Notes: generated by a model not told the origin, from the letters alone. 64,000 bases of DNA from Theocolax elegans (GCA_026168455.1 CM047429.1:3035720-3099719), one strand, 5' to 3'; numbered from the stretch's first letter, positions 45,090-56,960 are shown. Program-made: numbers and translations.

Positions 45090-45884
45090 CCCTACTAAAA
45101 ATTATCACGTGATCATCACGTGAATAACTACGTGATTATCAGGTGGATATCTACGTGATAATCACGTGAGATTTTCGACCATTTTTTCACGTGATTATCA
45201 CGTAGATATCCACGTAATAATCACGTGATATACGAAAATTTTTATTTTTTTAAAAATGTAATCTTAGACACAGAGTTGATGGGATGCAATTTCACAGAAA
45301 CCGAACTGGCAATTCAGTTTTGACAAAAAAATCCTTTATATGCCACATTATTAATATACGAGGCAAAGTAAAGGCATAGTATATGATCAAAGTCGCTTTT
45401 ACCTTCCTACTTTGCCTCCATATAAGCCCTACGCGCACGCTAATCTATAGCGGGTAACTGGCAGCCACCTATCGGTCGTAACTGGTACTACCGTGAGCAA
45501 GTGCAGTAGTCATAATTCAAAACTGTTTCGACCGATAGGTGGCTGCCAGTTACCCGCTATAGATTAGCGTGCGCGTAGGGCTTATATGGAGGCAAAGTAG
45601 GAAGGTAAAAGCGACTTCGATCATATTCTATGCCTTTACTTTGCCTCGTATATTAATAACGTGGCGAATAAAGGATTTTTTTTGTCAAAACCAAATGGCC
45701 AGTTTAGTTTCTGTGAAATTGAATCCCATCAACTCCGTGTCTAAGATTACATTTATAAAAAAACAAAAATTTTCATATATCACGTGATTATCACGTAGAT
45801 ATCCACGTGATAATCACGTGAAAAAATGGTCGAAAATCTCACGTGATTATCACGTGGATATCCACGTGATAATTTTTAGTAGGG
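45090..45884. mobile_element. Near-perfect foldback element with CACGTGATAATCACGTG arrays
   Basis: It begins CCCTACTAAAAATTATCACG and ends in the inverted copy TTTTTAGTAGGG. Arms of ~370-390 bp are nearly fully complementary around a ~50-bp loop (about 45480-45525). Next to each end, five or six CACGTGATAATCACGTG-like palindromes alternate with GGATATC. The open frame at 45569-45787 is arm sequence only. Confidence 0.82.
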
Positions 45885-47219
45885 AAATCCTACCTACCCT
45901 TACAATTTTAATAGCCCATCCCAAGTCGCACTAAAACACACTGGCACTGGCCAATACACGTTATCCGGAAGGTGGAATGAACCTAGCAGAACTCAGCTTA
46001 TCTTCAGGTCCGTCTTGGCACCCGTTGAGGAAGGTTAATAAAGCAGTAAACACAGGGGTTCCCAATAGCCTGACATGCACGGAGAGGTTGATCTGGAAGC
46101 TGTCAGCAGTTCATATATGAAGCTATAGCTCGGGCGAAGAGAGCTACCCTCGATTCAGGGTATCCGGAGTCAGTATGCATGTAGCCAGTTCACTGTAGAA
46201 ATAATACCATCTATTTTAGCGTATGCTAGTAGTATGTAAGGACAAGGATAAAAGAAGCACATACAGATGTATCTTAATACTACTGCCGTATCTTAATATT
46301 ACAGCTGTATGGTAGGAGAGACAAGGCTGAAGTGAGGTTATGTTAGTGTTTACAAACTTTATGTACAGCAGATATGCAAATAATATATTTATGAAGACGC
46401 ATACTAGCGCAAGCCCAAAAAGTAAGTAATTACCTGAAGCAATACATGGGATAACTATGGCAACTTTGGTCGTCGACGTCATTAAGCAGGATAGAGGCGG
46501 CTTCGGGTAACGACGTTAGCGGCGCAGCGCGGTCGACATAGCGCCTGAAACTTATTAAGCACAGTACTCATTAGTTGACGGGCGAAGATTATACACAAGA
46601 TTATTACCTAAAGGAATTAGCAGCAGCGATGTCCGGGCGAAGAGGATATCAGCATGCAGCAGGATACCAGCTGAGCCACAAAGAGGCGCGCGATCGAGAC
46701 CGAGCTATGCGCATGCGCGAAAGAAGATTTGCAGCAATCGGGAACCACAAGTAGTGCAGCGTGAACAGATAGCCACTGACACATTAAATGCTGTGACCGA
46801 CAATACTAATATGAAAGTGCTAAACAAAATGTTTTTGTGCAATATTAATATTTAATTATTTATTCAAAATAACGACTGAAATGATTAGTTGAAATAATTC
46901 GATACCACGATGTCAACGAACTTGATATTTGTAAAAGTCTTGACGTTTAAACAATTTTTAAATTAATTTTTTCCGAATCACTAGAACGCGAACTTGGCAG
47001 ACAATTAAAAATTATCAATAATGATGAATAAATTTTTAATAATACAAAAATTTATTTTTAATAATTAGTTTAATTATTTACCCGAAATTAATAGCATTTT
47101 CTTTATCGACTAAATCTGAGCTGATTACATAGTAGCATATTCACAAATATTTGTTTACGTAAAATAAATCTATAACTAAATAATTTCATATCCATTGCAC
47201 ATTATGATACGTCAAAAAT
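45885..47219. other. Non-coding, partly GC-balanced stretch
   Basis: It is flanked on the left by the CCTACCTACCC-type repeat that the foldback interrupted. No coding frame carries a recognisable motif. 46480-46760 is CpG-rich with GCGCATGCGCG words, similar in texture to 28140-28220. Confidence 0.4.
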
Positions 47220-49600
47220 ATCGAAGGTGCGCGTGAATGTACCACGATCTCAGTATGTTACAAACGCAAAATTTGATAATTATTTATTTAAAAATAAGCT
47301 CTACGCGAGAAAATAATAAAAGAGACGCCTTCATTTATCGATAATGTAAATATGTGTTAAAATTCAGACAAAATTATTATTGTGTTTTCGAGAAAATTCT
47401 AAACAAAAAATGCAAAATATTCACCTCGTTGAGATTAGGTTACCACTTGTACATGGTGGTCCGTCCGAGACATAGAAGCTACTGCTGCTCGCAAACGTAC
47501 CACGATGTCAACGCGAAGTGCGTCCTATACGCAATATTTGATAATTAATTAATAAAAAAAACTTTATGCACAAAAATAAGAGAAGAGGCGCCTCTGTTTA
47601 TTAATAACCAAACTATGGCTGAGCTGAATTATAAATTAAAATCTTATTGCGTTTTAGCAATGTCTTACCAAAAACATGCAAAATATCCAAAACGTTGAGG
47701 TTAGGTTACCACTTATAGGTGGTTGTACGTCCGAAATCTCGATGGTGCCCGTGAACGTACCACGATGTCAACGCGTATTGCGTCCTATACGCATTATTAG
47801 ATAACTTATTAATAAAAAAACCTATATACACAAAAATAAGAGAAGAGGCGACTCTATTTATTAACAACCAAACTATGTTTTGAATTATAAATTAAAATCT
47901 TACTGCGTTTTTGCAATGTCTTACCCAAAATATGCAAAATTTTCACTTCGTTGAGGTTAGGTTACCACTTGTACATGGTGGTAGGTCCGAGACATCGAAT
48001 CTGCGCGTGAACGTACCACGATGTCAACGCGTATTGCGTCCTATACGCATTATAAGATAATTTATTAATAAAAAAACCTATATACACAAAAATAAGAGAA
48101 GAGGCGCCTCTGTTTATTAATAACCAAACTATGTGCTGAAATATAAATTAAATTCTTATTGCGTTTTAGCAATGTCTTACCAAAAATATGCAAAATTTCC
48201 GTTGAGGTTAGGTTACCACTTATAGGTGGTTGTGCGTCCGAAATCTCGAGATGCCCGTGAACGTACCGCGATGTCAACGAGTAGTGGCTCCGATACGATA
48301 TCTGCTCTTTCCACCTCGTTGAGGGTAGGTTACTACTTGCACATGGTGGTACGTCCGAGACATCGAAGCTGTGCGCGAACGTACTACAATGTCAGCGCGC
48401 TGCGAGTTCCACGCGCAATCTATGATAATTAATTAATACAAAAAAAGCCAAATGCGAAGAAATATGAAAAGAGGCGCCTTGGTTTAATTATAACCTAACT
48501 ATGTGCTGAATTATAAATTAAAATCTTACTGCGTTTTTGCAATGTCTTTTCCAAAATATGCAAAATTTTCACTTCGTTGAGGTTAGGTTACTACTTGCAC
48601 ATGGTGGTACGTCCGAGACGTAATAAAAAAAACTTTATGCACAAAAATAAGAGAAGAGGCGCCTCTGTTTATTAATAACCAAACTATGTGCTGAATTATA
48701 AATTAAAATCTTATTGCGTTTTAGCAATGTCTTAACAAAAATATGCAAAATTTCCGCTGAGGTTAGGTTACTACTTATAGGTGGTTGTACGTCCGAAATC
48801 TCGATGGTGCCCGTGAACGTACCGCGATGTCAACGAGTAGTGGCTCCGATACAATATCTGTTCTTTCCACCTCGTTGAGGTTAGGTTACTACTTGCACAT
48901 GGTGGTACGTCCGAGACGTCGAAGCTGCGCGCGAACGTACCACGATGTCAACGCGTAGTGCGTCCTATACGCATTATTTGATAATTTATTAATAAAAAAA
49001 CTTATATACACAAAAATAAGAGAAGAGGCGCCTCTATTTATTAATAACCAAACTATTTTCTGAATAATAAATTAATATCTTATTGCGTTTTAACAATGTC
49101 TTACGAAAATATGCAAAATTTCCACCTCGTTGAGGTTAGGTTACCACTTGTACATGGTGGTACGTCCGAGACATAGAAGCTGCGCGCAAACGTACCACGA
49201 TGTCAATGCGCTGCAAGTTGCACACGCTATTTATGATAATTAATTAATAAAAATATAAAGCTGGATGCGAAAAAATATGAGAAGAGGCGCCTTGGTTTAT
49301 TAATAACCTAATTATATGTTGAATTTCAAATAAAAATGTCATTGCGTATTCGAAAAAAGTCTGACCAAAAATATAAAGCTGAATGCGAAAAAGTAAAAGA
49401 AAAGGCGCCTTGGTTTATTAATAACCTAACTATGTGTTGAAATTCAGATAAAAATGTCATTGCGTTTTCGAGAAAAGTCTGACCAAAAATATAAAGACTT
49501 TCCGCCTTGTTGAGGTTAAGTTACCACTCGTACATGGTGGTACGTCCAATATATCGAAGGCGCGCGGGAACGTACTACAATGATCAACGGTTATGATGTT
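47220..49600. repeat. ~255-bp satellite array, two unit types
   Basis: GAGGTTAGGTTACCACTT (or TACTACTT) recurs about ten times at 47430-49520, mostly 250-262 bp apart with shorter 113-180 bp truncated steps. Type A continues GTACATGGTGGTACGTCCGA; type B continues ATAGGTGGTTGTACGTCCGA. Both then have CGTGAACGTACCACGATGTC, AAGAGAAGAGGCGCCTC and TTATTGCGTTTTAGCAATGT. Types alternate irregularly. No protein is encoded. Confidence 0.85.
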
Positions 49601-50167
49601 TCAATAATCTAAACGATTTTTAAATTTATCATAACGCTACCTTCGCAGTCAATAATAAATTATCAATGCTTATTCTTTTAAAATATCATCATGAAATTTG
49701 TGGTTTTTACTATAAATTTTAACGATAACCATTTACAATTATAAGCAATGTGTTATTTGAGCTGCATCGTACCCAGCACCACCTGACGTAACTATTTGAA
49801 GTAGAATATCGTAATTATGTTTTTAATGTTATTTATGGTAATATAATCTATAATAATTATTGTTAATCCAATTAATTTAGAGAGAACGGGCGCCTTGGAA
49901 TTGCTGTAGACTATTGTAATGCAAAATTTCAATCATTATAAATATTCTTACGTTTTCGAGAAAACCCCGACCAAAAAATATTGAATTGGTCACGTTTACT
50001 TCATATTTTTGGTAAGACTTTTCTCGAAAAACCAATGGAATTTCAGTCTGAAACTTTGCACAGAGATGCATCTTTTGTAAATGCAGGCGCCCGTTCTCAT
50101 ATGGATTATTAGATTTTCTCGGTTGGTAAGGTAGGGAGGATAAATGTTGAGTATGGCACCCCCTTAA

Positions 50168-51249
50168 GAACAAAGTTTTTTGCTTAATTTTAATTAAAAA
50201 TTTTAATTAAATTTTAACTTAAAATTTTAGAAAAATTTGGACATATTGAAATCATGCTTTATACAGTTTGACGTTTAGATTTCTTTTAAAATTTTATTTT
50301 TGTGTGTGGTAAATATTTTTTATTGTTTTATATTTCTTATATCAAATTTTGTTATAAAAATATTAGTTATTTTAATAAATAAATTTTTTTATTGTATTTC
50401 TTTTTTTTCTATTCGATTTTTTGTATTAAAAAAAAAATAAAAAAGAATTGTTATAAATAAATATTTTTGTAAAAAAATAAAAGAAATTTGAAATTCAAAT
50501 TTGGATACGGGACGCGGGTTACATAAAATGCGATATACATTGTACGTATGTGTATATGATGGCGCTGATGGTGCTATTTAAACGGACAATAAATATAGCG
50601 GATAGTTAGTTTATTTATTTTATTGTGTATATAAAATTATGTATATACATTATGTATATATATATTACGTATACACATAGTTTTTTTTATATGATTTTTA
50701 TCAAGTTTTACTGTGTGATATGAGTTATTCTAATATAAAGTTAAGTGAGCATTCCAAAATAGCGGAAGCTCTTGTCCAGTATTTGTCCAATGTTGGCAGT
50801 GTTTGAAAATAATAGAATAATCTATTTTTGGATGGTAAATAATTTTTATTTATTATCTAGTTAGTTTATTTATTGTATAAGATTTATGTTTTATTTATTT
50901 TTGAAAACATTAAGTTGTCAATATAACTAAGTAATATTTATTTTTTTACATTTTATTTATGTTTTAAATTGTCGAATACATTATAAGTAAATTTAAAGAT
51001 AATTTATAAGATAATTATGAATTATATTATATTATTATTATTATATTCAAGGTATAACCGTATAGATACAATGTACATTGTATATACTAAATACTGTTGT
51101 TAAATATGTCCCTGCCATTTGAATTTGTGGTTGAATTGACAAATCTTATCATGACAGACACACACGGTGAAAACTTGCACTATACATAGCATTACTGCAC
51201 TCCTGTAATTATTCTTGTGTATTAATATTGTATAAACAAATATTTACAG
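50168..51249. other. AT-rich non-coding stretch
   Basis: No supported gene. It may be intron or flank of the LARP1-like remnant that follows: a splice acceptor (TATTTACAG) ends it at 51249. Confidence 0.45.
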
Positions 51250-51690
51250 AAGTAGTGCTGATACAAGTTCAAACAAAGGTTTCTTAGCTAGTGGTTATGG
51301 CAGTGCTCCGCAATCATTGTCAACTTGCCAAAATCCTAGTCATTCGTTATTGAAAGTAAACGGTTTCACTCAACAAGTGCATCATAAATATCATTCACAT
51401 TGTTTAAAAGGTAAGATATTAAAAAATCTTCAATTTACTTTTTGTAACTAAGTTATAAATTCTTGATGTGATGATGATTATTATAATATGTTTTCTTTTC
51501 TTAGCTAAAGAAATCATGTTGATATAAATCATGTTGTATTCATTATTTATAAAATTTACATCAATTCACTTTAGAATTCATGGAATCTCTTTTTATTTTA
51601 GAGCGTAAACAACTTGGTATAGGGAAGTTACAAGAGGTGAACACACTTCCAATTTTGGTCATTTTTTCTAAATCATTTGAAATACCTTAT
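51250..51690 (+). pseudogene. larp: LARP1 DM15-region pseudo-exons
   Basis: Exon-like 51250-51410, between a TTTACAG acceptor and a GTAAGA donor, reads ...STCQNPSHSLLKVNGFTQQV then HHKYHSHCLK. Exon-like 51602 on (acceptor TTTTATTTTAG, phase 1) reads ERKQLGIGKLQEVNTL. Both match the start of the DM15 repeats of La-related protein 1, which in the intact protein bind the mRNA 5' cap and TOP motifs. After NTL the frame shifts by a two-base loss (FWSFF continues in another frame) and the match ends within ~10 residues. The retained intron shows a DNA-level duplicate, not a processed copy. A hAT transposon follows within 40 bp. Confidence 0.68.
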
Positions 51691-51729
51691 TTATTATAAA
51701 TGTTATTTAATAATATTAATATTTAGTAA

Positions 51730-54700
51730 CAGGGTGTCTAGCACACCTGGAAAACCTGGAAAACCTGGAATTCTCAGGGAATAATATATACCCTGGAAAA
51801 AACCTGGAAATATCAGGGAATTTTTTGTGAATTCTGGAATTATTAAGAAAGTAAATCTCGGAGAGTACACGGAGAAAAAAGTGTTGATTCTACCAAAACC
51901 ACTTTAGTAGAATCTAGTTAAGATGGAAAGGAAACAAAATAATGCACACATAAATATGCGTTATCTTAGCGCTTTTTTCCCAGTGAATTATAACTTCTCT
52001 GAAAACTCGCATTTATGTAATCGATTATTTATTTTTGAAAACGGCGGTTTTGCGCGCTTCGTTCTTGATTCCGACAGTCTTCGAAACACATCGTGTGTTT
52101 ACTTGTTTTTCCGAGTATTCGCTCTTCTGCAAACCATACACAAGGGCCACTAATACGGATTATTCGCTCAGTTCGACGGTGACTCGCGATGTGTGCAGGT
52201 CGTGTGTTATTGCGCTTATCGTCAGCAACAAAAACGTGTTTGTACATATTGCGTGTCCTTGTATATTATACTACTGATCCATATGTAAAATGTGAAACTC
52301 ATGGATTGATTTTGTAAGTGAATGTATTTCTATTTTGATAAAAAGGTATATAAATTTAGAAACATATTTCTAAGCGATATATGAATAATTTTTAGAAAAC
52401 AGTTGTTTATCGATCCGAACACTACTTATAAGCGCAAATGATAATTGGCACATACAAAGACAAAAAGATTTTGATCTTTTATTTATATTGAAGGACAAGT
52501 GTTTATCAAAACAAAGCGAAAGTATATATTCAGGATTCTTATATAGATAATATATACTGCCATATTGCGTATTTCAACGCGTTATTCAAGCAAAGGAACT
52601 TATTGAAGTAAATAGTTATATCATAAATAGGATAGAATCGTCGTTTCATAACAGATAGTCAAACTTGGTATGTAGTATAGATTTTTATTAAATGAAATTA
52701 TTAATGTATTATGTGAAAACTTTACAAAACATTAAACAAGTTTTTCTGTAATTTACCAAATTTTCTTTTTCAGTAGTATAATGAATCCGAAGAGTACAAA
52801 TAAATTTAAATGTAATTTTAAAATTGAATATAAGAAAGAATTCCCATGGGCACAAGAAGTTCCAGGAAATAAAAATAACGTAAAATGCGATTTGTGCGAT
52901 CATATTTTTTCTCTGAGCAATATGGGTAAGCCAGCGCTGGTTAGCCATGCAAAATCAAAAAAGCACAAAAGTATAGAGAGTATAAAAGGGTCCATACTTC
53001 CTGTATCGACAATTTTTCGCACGAATTCGGATCCTATAGTTGACATTACAAATGTACCAGGTGTATCCAATGTGAATCAACAAAGAGATTTTAGTAATTT
53101 TTTTACAGTTGAACCAACAAGTGGAACTATAGATAAGGAAAATCAAGATTTCCCTGCTAGTCAAGTAATGCCAAACGTAGTCAAATCAGTGCAATCGAAT
53201 AAAATACAGTCTTATTTTAATTCTGAATGTGTAACTACAGCTGAAACAATCTGGATTTTACATAGCGTAATTCGTCACACTTCATTACGTGATATAGAAA
53301 CTAGTATATCTATTATGGCAAAAATGTTCCCTGACAGTGAAATTGCTCAGAGAATAAAATTGAGTAAGGCAAAAGCATCTTACATAATAACATATGGACT
53401 ACGAAAGTTTTTTGAAGAAGAATTGATAACTCTAATAAACTCTAGTGACAAAATAGTAGTAGGCTTTGATGAAAGTTTAAATACTGTCAGTAAAAAGCAA
53501 CAAATGGATATTGTTGTTCGATTTTGGAATAATAATTCTAATGAAGTCGATACTAGATATTTAACATCAGCTTTTTTAGGTAAAACTAGAGCATCGGATT
53601 TATTACATGCTTTTCAAGATAGTATACCTAAATCTATGTTTGATAAAATCATTCAAATTTCAATGGATGGTCCTAATGTCAACCTAAAATTTTTGAGAGA
53701 TCTGCAAGACGGTACAGCTTTAGACAACGACAATAAGATTCTTATAGATATAGGTACATGCGGTTTGCATGTAATTCACAATGCATTCAAAGCAAGTATT
53801 AAAGCAGTGCAATGGGATATAGTCGATTTCTTAAGAGCGTTATTTAATTTATTCAATAATGTACCAGCGCGTAGAGCAGAGTATATAGCTGCTTCAAACG
53901 TTGACTTATTTCCGAAGGATTTTTGTGGAATACGTTGGTTGGAAAACGCTCCTGTTGCCGAAAGGGCACGGCAAGTTTTACCACACGTTTCAAAATATAC
54001 TGCAAAAGTAACTAAAGAAAAAACAGAGCCTACATGCAATAGCTACAGGATTGTAAAAAATACGTTATCAGATAAATTACTTGATTCAAAATTAGCTTTT
54101 TTTCAAACATTCGCCAACGAAATTGAACCATTTTTAAGTGAGTTTCAAACGAATGATCCAAAAGTGCCGTTTTTATATGACACACTGTCGACCTTATACG
54201 TCGATGTTCTAAAACGAATTGTAAAGTCAGAAACTTTGGAAGAGTATGAAAATAATGTTTTAAAAATTAATTTAAATAAGTCTGAATTTTTATTACCTGC
54301 GGAGAAAGTAAAAATTGGCTACGCGACAAAAGATGCTTTAAGAAAAGTAAAGGACGTTCCGGGTCTTGATGTTCTTAAGTTTAAAAATGATTGTCGTACT
54401 ATAATGAAAGTATTTATCAGCAAGATTTCAGAAAAATCACCTTTAAAATATTCACTTGTCAAGGGAATTTCGTGTTTTAATCCTTCAAATGCTCTACAAA
54501 TAAATATATTGGAAAAACGACTATCAATCGTTCTGGAAAATTTTGTGAGAAATAATATTATACCAGCTATAGTGGCTGAAAAAATGGAAAGAGAATTCAA
54601 ACAAATAATTGCTTTCGAAACCACACGTGAGAAATTAAAGTCATACAATAAAACTGAAACTAGACTAGATAATTTATGGGTTAATATTATACAATTGCAC

Positions 54701-55301
54701 GGGGTAGAAAATTATCAAAATTTGTTAACTTTAATAAAAATTATTATGATTCTTTCACATGGCAATGCTGCACTTGAAAGGGGATTTTCTGTTAATAAAG
54801 AATGTGTTGTAGAGAATCAAAAGGAAAAATCCTTAATAGCTCAACGTATAATCTACGATGCAATTATGACAACAAACCAGCCCCTTCAAGAGTTTATCGT
54901 TACCAAAAAATTATTGCACTATGTAAAAAATTCATATTCATGGTATAAGGAAGCATTGGAAGAAGAAAAAAAAAGTAGAGAAATAGAAGAAGAGTTTAAA
55001 AAAAATAAAAAACGATTTGCAACTGCTGTGCAAGAATTGCAAAATAAAAAGAAGAAAATTATGGATGAAGCTTTAAAAGAAACCGCCAACGTAGAGCAAG
55101 AAATTTTGGCATTGAAACAATCTAAATAATATGCATTATTTTTAACTGATATGTAATATGAAATAAATATTTACATAAAGCGTAAAAGCTGTGTTATCTT
55201 TTATTTTATGTATCCATAGTACCTGGAATTTTATCAAAATCCACTCTGGAAATCCTGGAAAACTCAGGGAATTTTTTTTCGGTCATGTGCTAGACACCCT
55301 G
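51730..55301 (+). mobile_element. hAT-like DNA transposon, apparently complete
   Basis: 3572 bp with 15-bp inverted ends CAGGGTGTCTAGCAC and GTGCTAGACACCCTG, and the direct repeat AGTAA immediately outside (51725-51729, 55302-55306). Subterminal CCTGGAAAA and TCAGGGAATTTTTT words repeat near both ends in inverted sense. One intact 782-codon transposase fills the centre. The 1-kb left interior has no gene. A 5-bp rather than 8-bp duplication is unusual for hAT and may mark a distinct clade. Confidence 0.85.
52781..55129 (+). CDS. hAT-type transposase with N-terminal zinc finger
   Basis: A 782-residue frame without stops. At the N-terminus a BED/C2H2-like finger (C36, C39, H56, H62) follows FPWAQEVPG, the usual DNA-binding module. 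In the core, VVGFDESLN (D230) and QISMDGPNVN (D296) are candidate catalytic aspartates. LSHGNAALERGFSVN (E666) is the C-terminal hAT dimerisation/catalytic motif. Residues about 715-782 are a highly charged predicted coiled coil. It acts in the nucleus on the element's inverted ends. The start ATG follows an AT-rich leader with a CAG (52773), so an upstream exon is possible but not needed. Catalytic assignments are by motif resemblance only. Terminal repeats and an open frame together suggest an active or very recently active copy. Confidence 0.85.
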   Translation: MNPKSTNKFKCNFKIEYKKEFPWAQEVPGNKNNVKCDLCDHIFSLSNMGKPALVSHAKSKKHKSIESIKGSILPVSTIFRTNSDPIVDITNVPGVSNVNQQRDFSNFFTVEPTSGTIDKENQDFPASQVMPNVVKSVQSNKIQSYFNSECVTTAETIWILHSVIRHTSLRDIETSISIMAKMFPDSEIAQRIKLSKAKASYIITYGLRKFFEEELITLINSSDKIVVGFDESLNTVSKKQQMDIVVRFWNNNSNEVDTRYLTSAFLGKTRASDLLHAFQDSIPKSMFDKIIQISMDGPNVNLKFLRDLQDGTALDNDNKILIDIGTCGLHVIHNAFKASIKAVQWDIVDFLRALFNLFNNVPARRAEYIAASNVDLFPKDFCGIRWLENAPVAERARQVLPHVSKYTAKVTKEKTEPTCNSYRIVKNTLSDKLLDSKLAFFQTFANEIEPFLSEFQTNDPKVPFLYDTLSTLYVDVLKRIVKSETLEEYENNVLKINLNKSEFLLPAEKVKIGYATKDALRKVKDVPGLDVLKFKNDCRTIMKVFISKISEKSPLKYSLVKGISCFNPSNALQINILEKRLSIVLENFVRNNIIPAIVAEKMEREFKQIIAFETTREKLKSYNKTETRLDNLWVNIIQLHGVENYQNLLTLIKIIMILSHGNAALERGFSVNKECVVENQKEKSLIAQRIIYDAIMTTNQPLQEFIVTKKLLHYVKNSYSWYKEALEEEKKSREIEEEFKKNKKRFATAVQELQNKKKKIMDEALKETANVEQEILALKQSK

Positions 55302-55749
55302 AGTAAGAAAGGTATAGCCTTCAATTTTAAGCAATTAATAAATTAGATTTTGTTAATAATTGTACTATCTACAAATTTTTATTCAATTTAGTAACGTTGG
55401 AATAAAAAGCATAATTTTTTCTGTACACTCCTATGTACTCTTAACAAGTAATAGATAATAAAATATTAATAATATAATATATTAAATTTGTATTATAAAA
55501 AAAAGTAATTGTAATTTAGAAATAAATTAAACAAAAATATTCTATATGCCATTTTATAATTTTCTAGTAAATTATTAATAAATAACATTATATAAATAAA
55601 TTTACTTTTACATGATGTTAATAAAAGTTTTGTAACATGTTTTGTTAATTAAAAATGAATATTACTTATATATTTTTTTAAACTTCAATTTAACATCTAA
55701 TGAATATTATAATCTGGATACTTTTTTTATTAATATTTTTAAATTACAG

Positions 55750-55850
55750 ATAAGAAATCAATACCAGTGACAATTTGGAAATATCTTCGTGCTGTTGATG
55801 ATTCAGATGAAGAGACTATTTTTGAAGAATCTTATTGGAAACGTTTAAAG
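55750..55850 (+). other. Exon-like segment, gene not recognised
   Basis: It is preceded by a polypyrimidine-poor but valid acceptor (AAATTACAG) and followed by AAAG|GTATTA. In the phase that fits the upstream LARP1 donor it reads DKKSIPVTIWKYLRAVDDSD then EETIFEESYWKRLK without stops. It has no resemblance I can name and does not match LARP1. It may be an exon of another gene or chance. Confidence 0.3.
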
Positions 55851-56066
55851 GTATTATTTTCTTTATTTAATATAAAAAAATTTAAGTGTAAATTTAATAT
55901 CTAATGAATATTATAATCAAGATACATTTTTGTATTTAAGCTTAATAAAAAATTAATTAAATTATGTTGAATTAAACTAAATTAAATCAGTTTTAATTTT
56001 AAGTATTTTTAAAGTATTTAATTATATTTTATCTTAATTTTGTTATATAAAATTGAATTAAAAAAT

Positions 56067-56121
56067 AACCGTATGCACGCATCAAATACAAAGCTTTATC
56101 CACTACGCTATTCGCAACGCT
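56067..56121 (-). other. tRNA-like fragment
   Basis: The minus strand carries AGCGTTGCGAATAGCGTAGT and GGATAAAGC, matching the first part of the tRNA-like repeat at 3376-3450 (including TGCGTGC after the anticodon region). No B-box remains. Confidence 0.4.
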
Positions 56122-56960
56122 TATCGATTATGTTTAAAACTTGCACATGATAATCTGCTATTTGATTTGCTATCTAATGTGTTTTTAATAGTTATACAAT
56201 TTTAATGAAATTGACAAGATTTTACTATGATTTGGAAAAAAAATCTTGTTAATTAAAAATCTTACATCTTTGTTATCATAAAAATATCGTTGAAATATTT
56301 TATTGCTATATTTCTATAATAATTTCTCTATGATAGAAAGCAAAATCTTTCTGCATTATTGATATGTAAGTTTTCTTAAACCTTGTACAAAATAAAAATA
56401 AGATATATGACGACGATTTTTCGATTTAGGCGATTAAAGCAGAAGATGTGTACCCTACTAGCACACAACGTTGTAGCAACGTCGTGGCAACGTTGTTTTC
56501 ACAACGTTACAACGTTGTTATAAAAGTTGTTGAAACGTTGGAGCAACGTTTTGCTACAACGTGGGATATGTCCGCTAAGATTTATGTAAGTTGCCGCGAT
56601 ATGTGAAAATAACGTTGTGACAACGTTTGAGCAACGTTGAAAATGCCTTTTGAAAATGTTGTGACGTACACATTTCTTACATTACAGACCTGAAATTTAG
56701 AAGTGTTGGAAAACCTAAAGAGACGCACCTTGCTCTCTTTAGGGCACCTTAATATGTCAGTTTTTTTTTATTATTAATGTTGGTTGTGTCGTGTGTGATA
56801 CGAAACAAAATACTAAGATGCGCGCCTTGCCATCTTAGTAGCAGTTCGTAATATATTTGTGTGTGGGTAAGTGTAGGGTTTCGACTCTTATCCTAACAAT
56901 GAAAGAAAAGAAATAAAGTTTTAGAAGATAGAATTTATTTTAATGTATAGTGTATTATAC

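Larger units (their letters stand above)
42406..50163. mobile_element. Candidate TTAA-flanked macro-element carrying satellite DNA
   Basis: GGGGGTGCCATACTCAA starts at 42406 directly after TTAA (42402-42405). Its exact inverted copy ends at 50163 directly before TTAA (50164-50167). Inside are two ~417-bp direct repeats, a Tc1-type palindromic MITE, a CACGTG-rich foldback and a 2.4-kb satellite array. No transposase is visible. TTAA duplication suggests piggyBac-type insertion. The alternative is two separate copies of a short element in opposite orientation. Confidence 0.4.
55307..56452. other. AT-rich stretch with one exon-like block
   Basis: Apart from 55750-55850 nothing coding is seen. 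It is probably continuous with the sequence left of the hAT element. Confidence 0.4.

Noticed and set aside
47430..49540. Interstitial telomere repeats (TTAGG)n
   Set aside because: GGTTAGGTTAC occurs once per ~255-bp unit, never as a TTAGG run.
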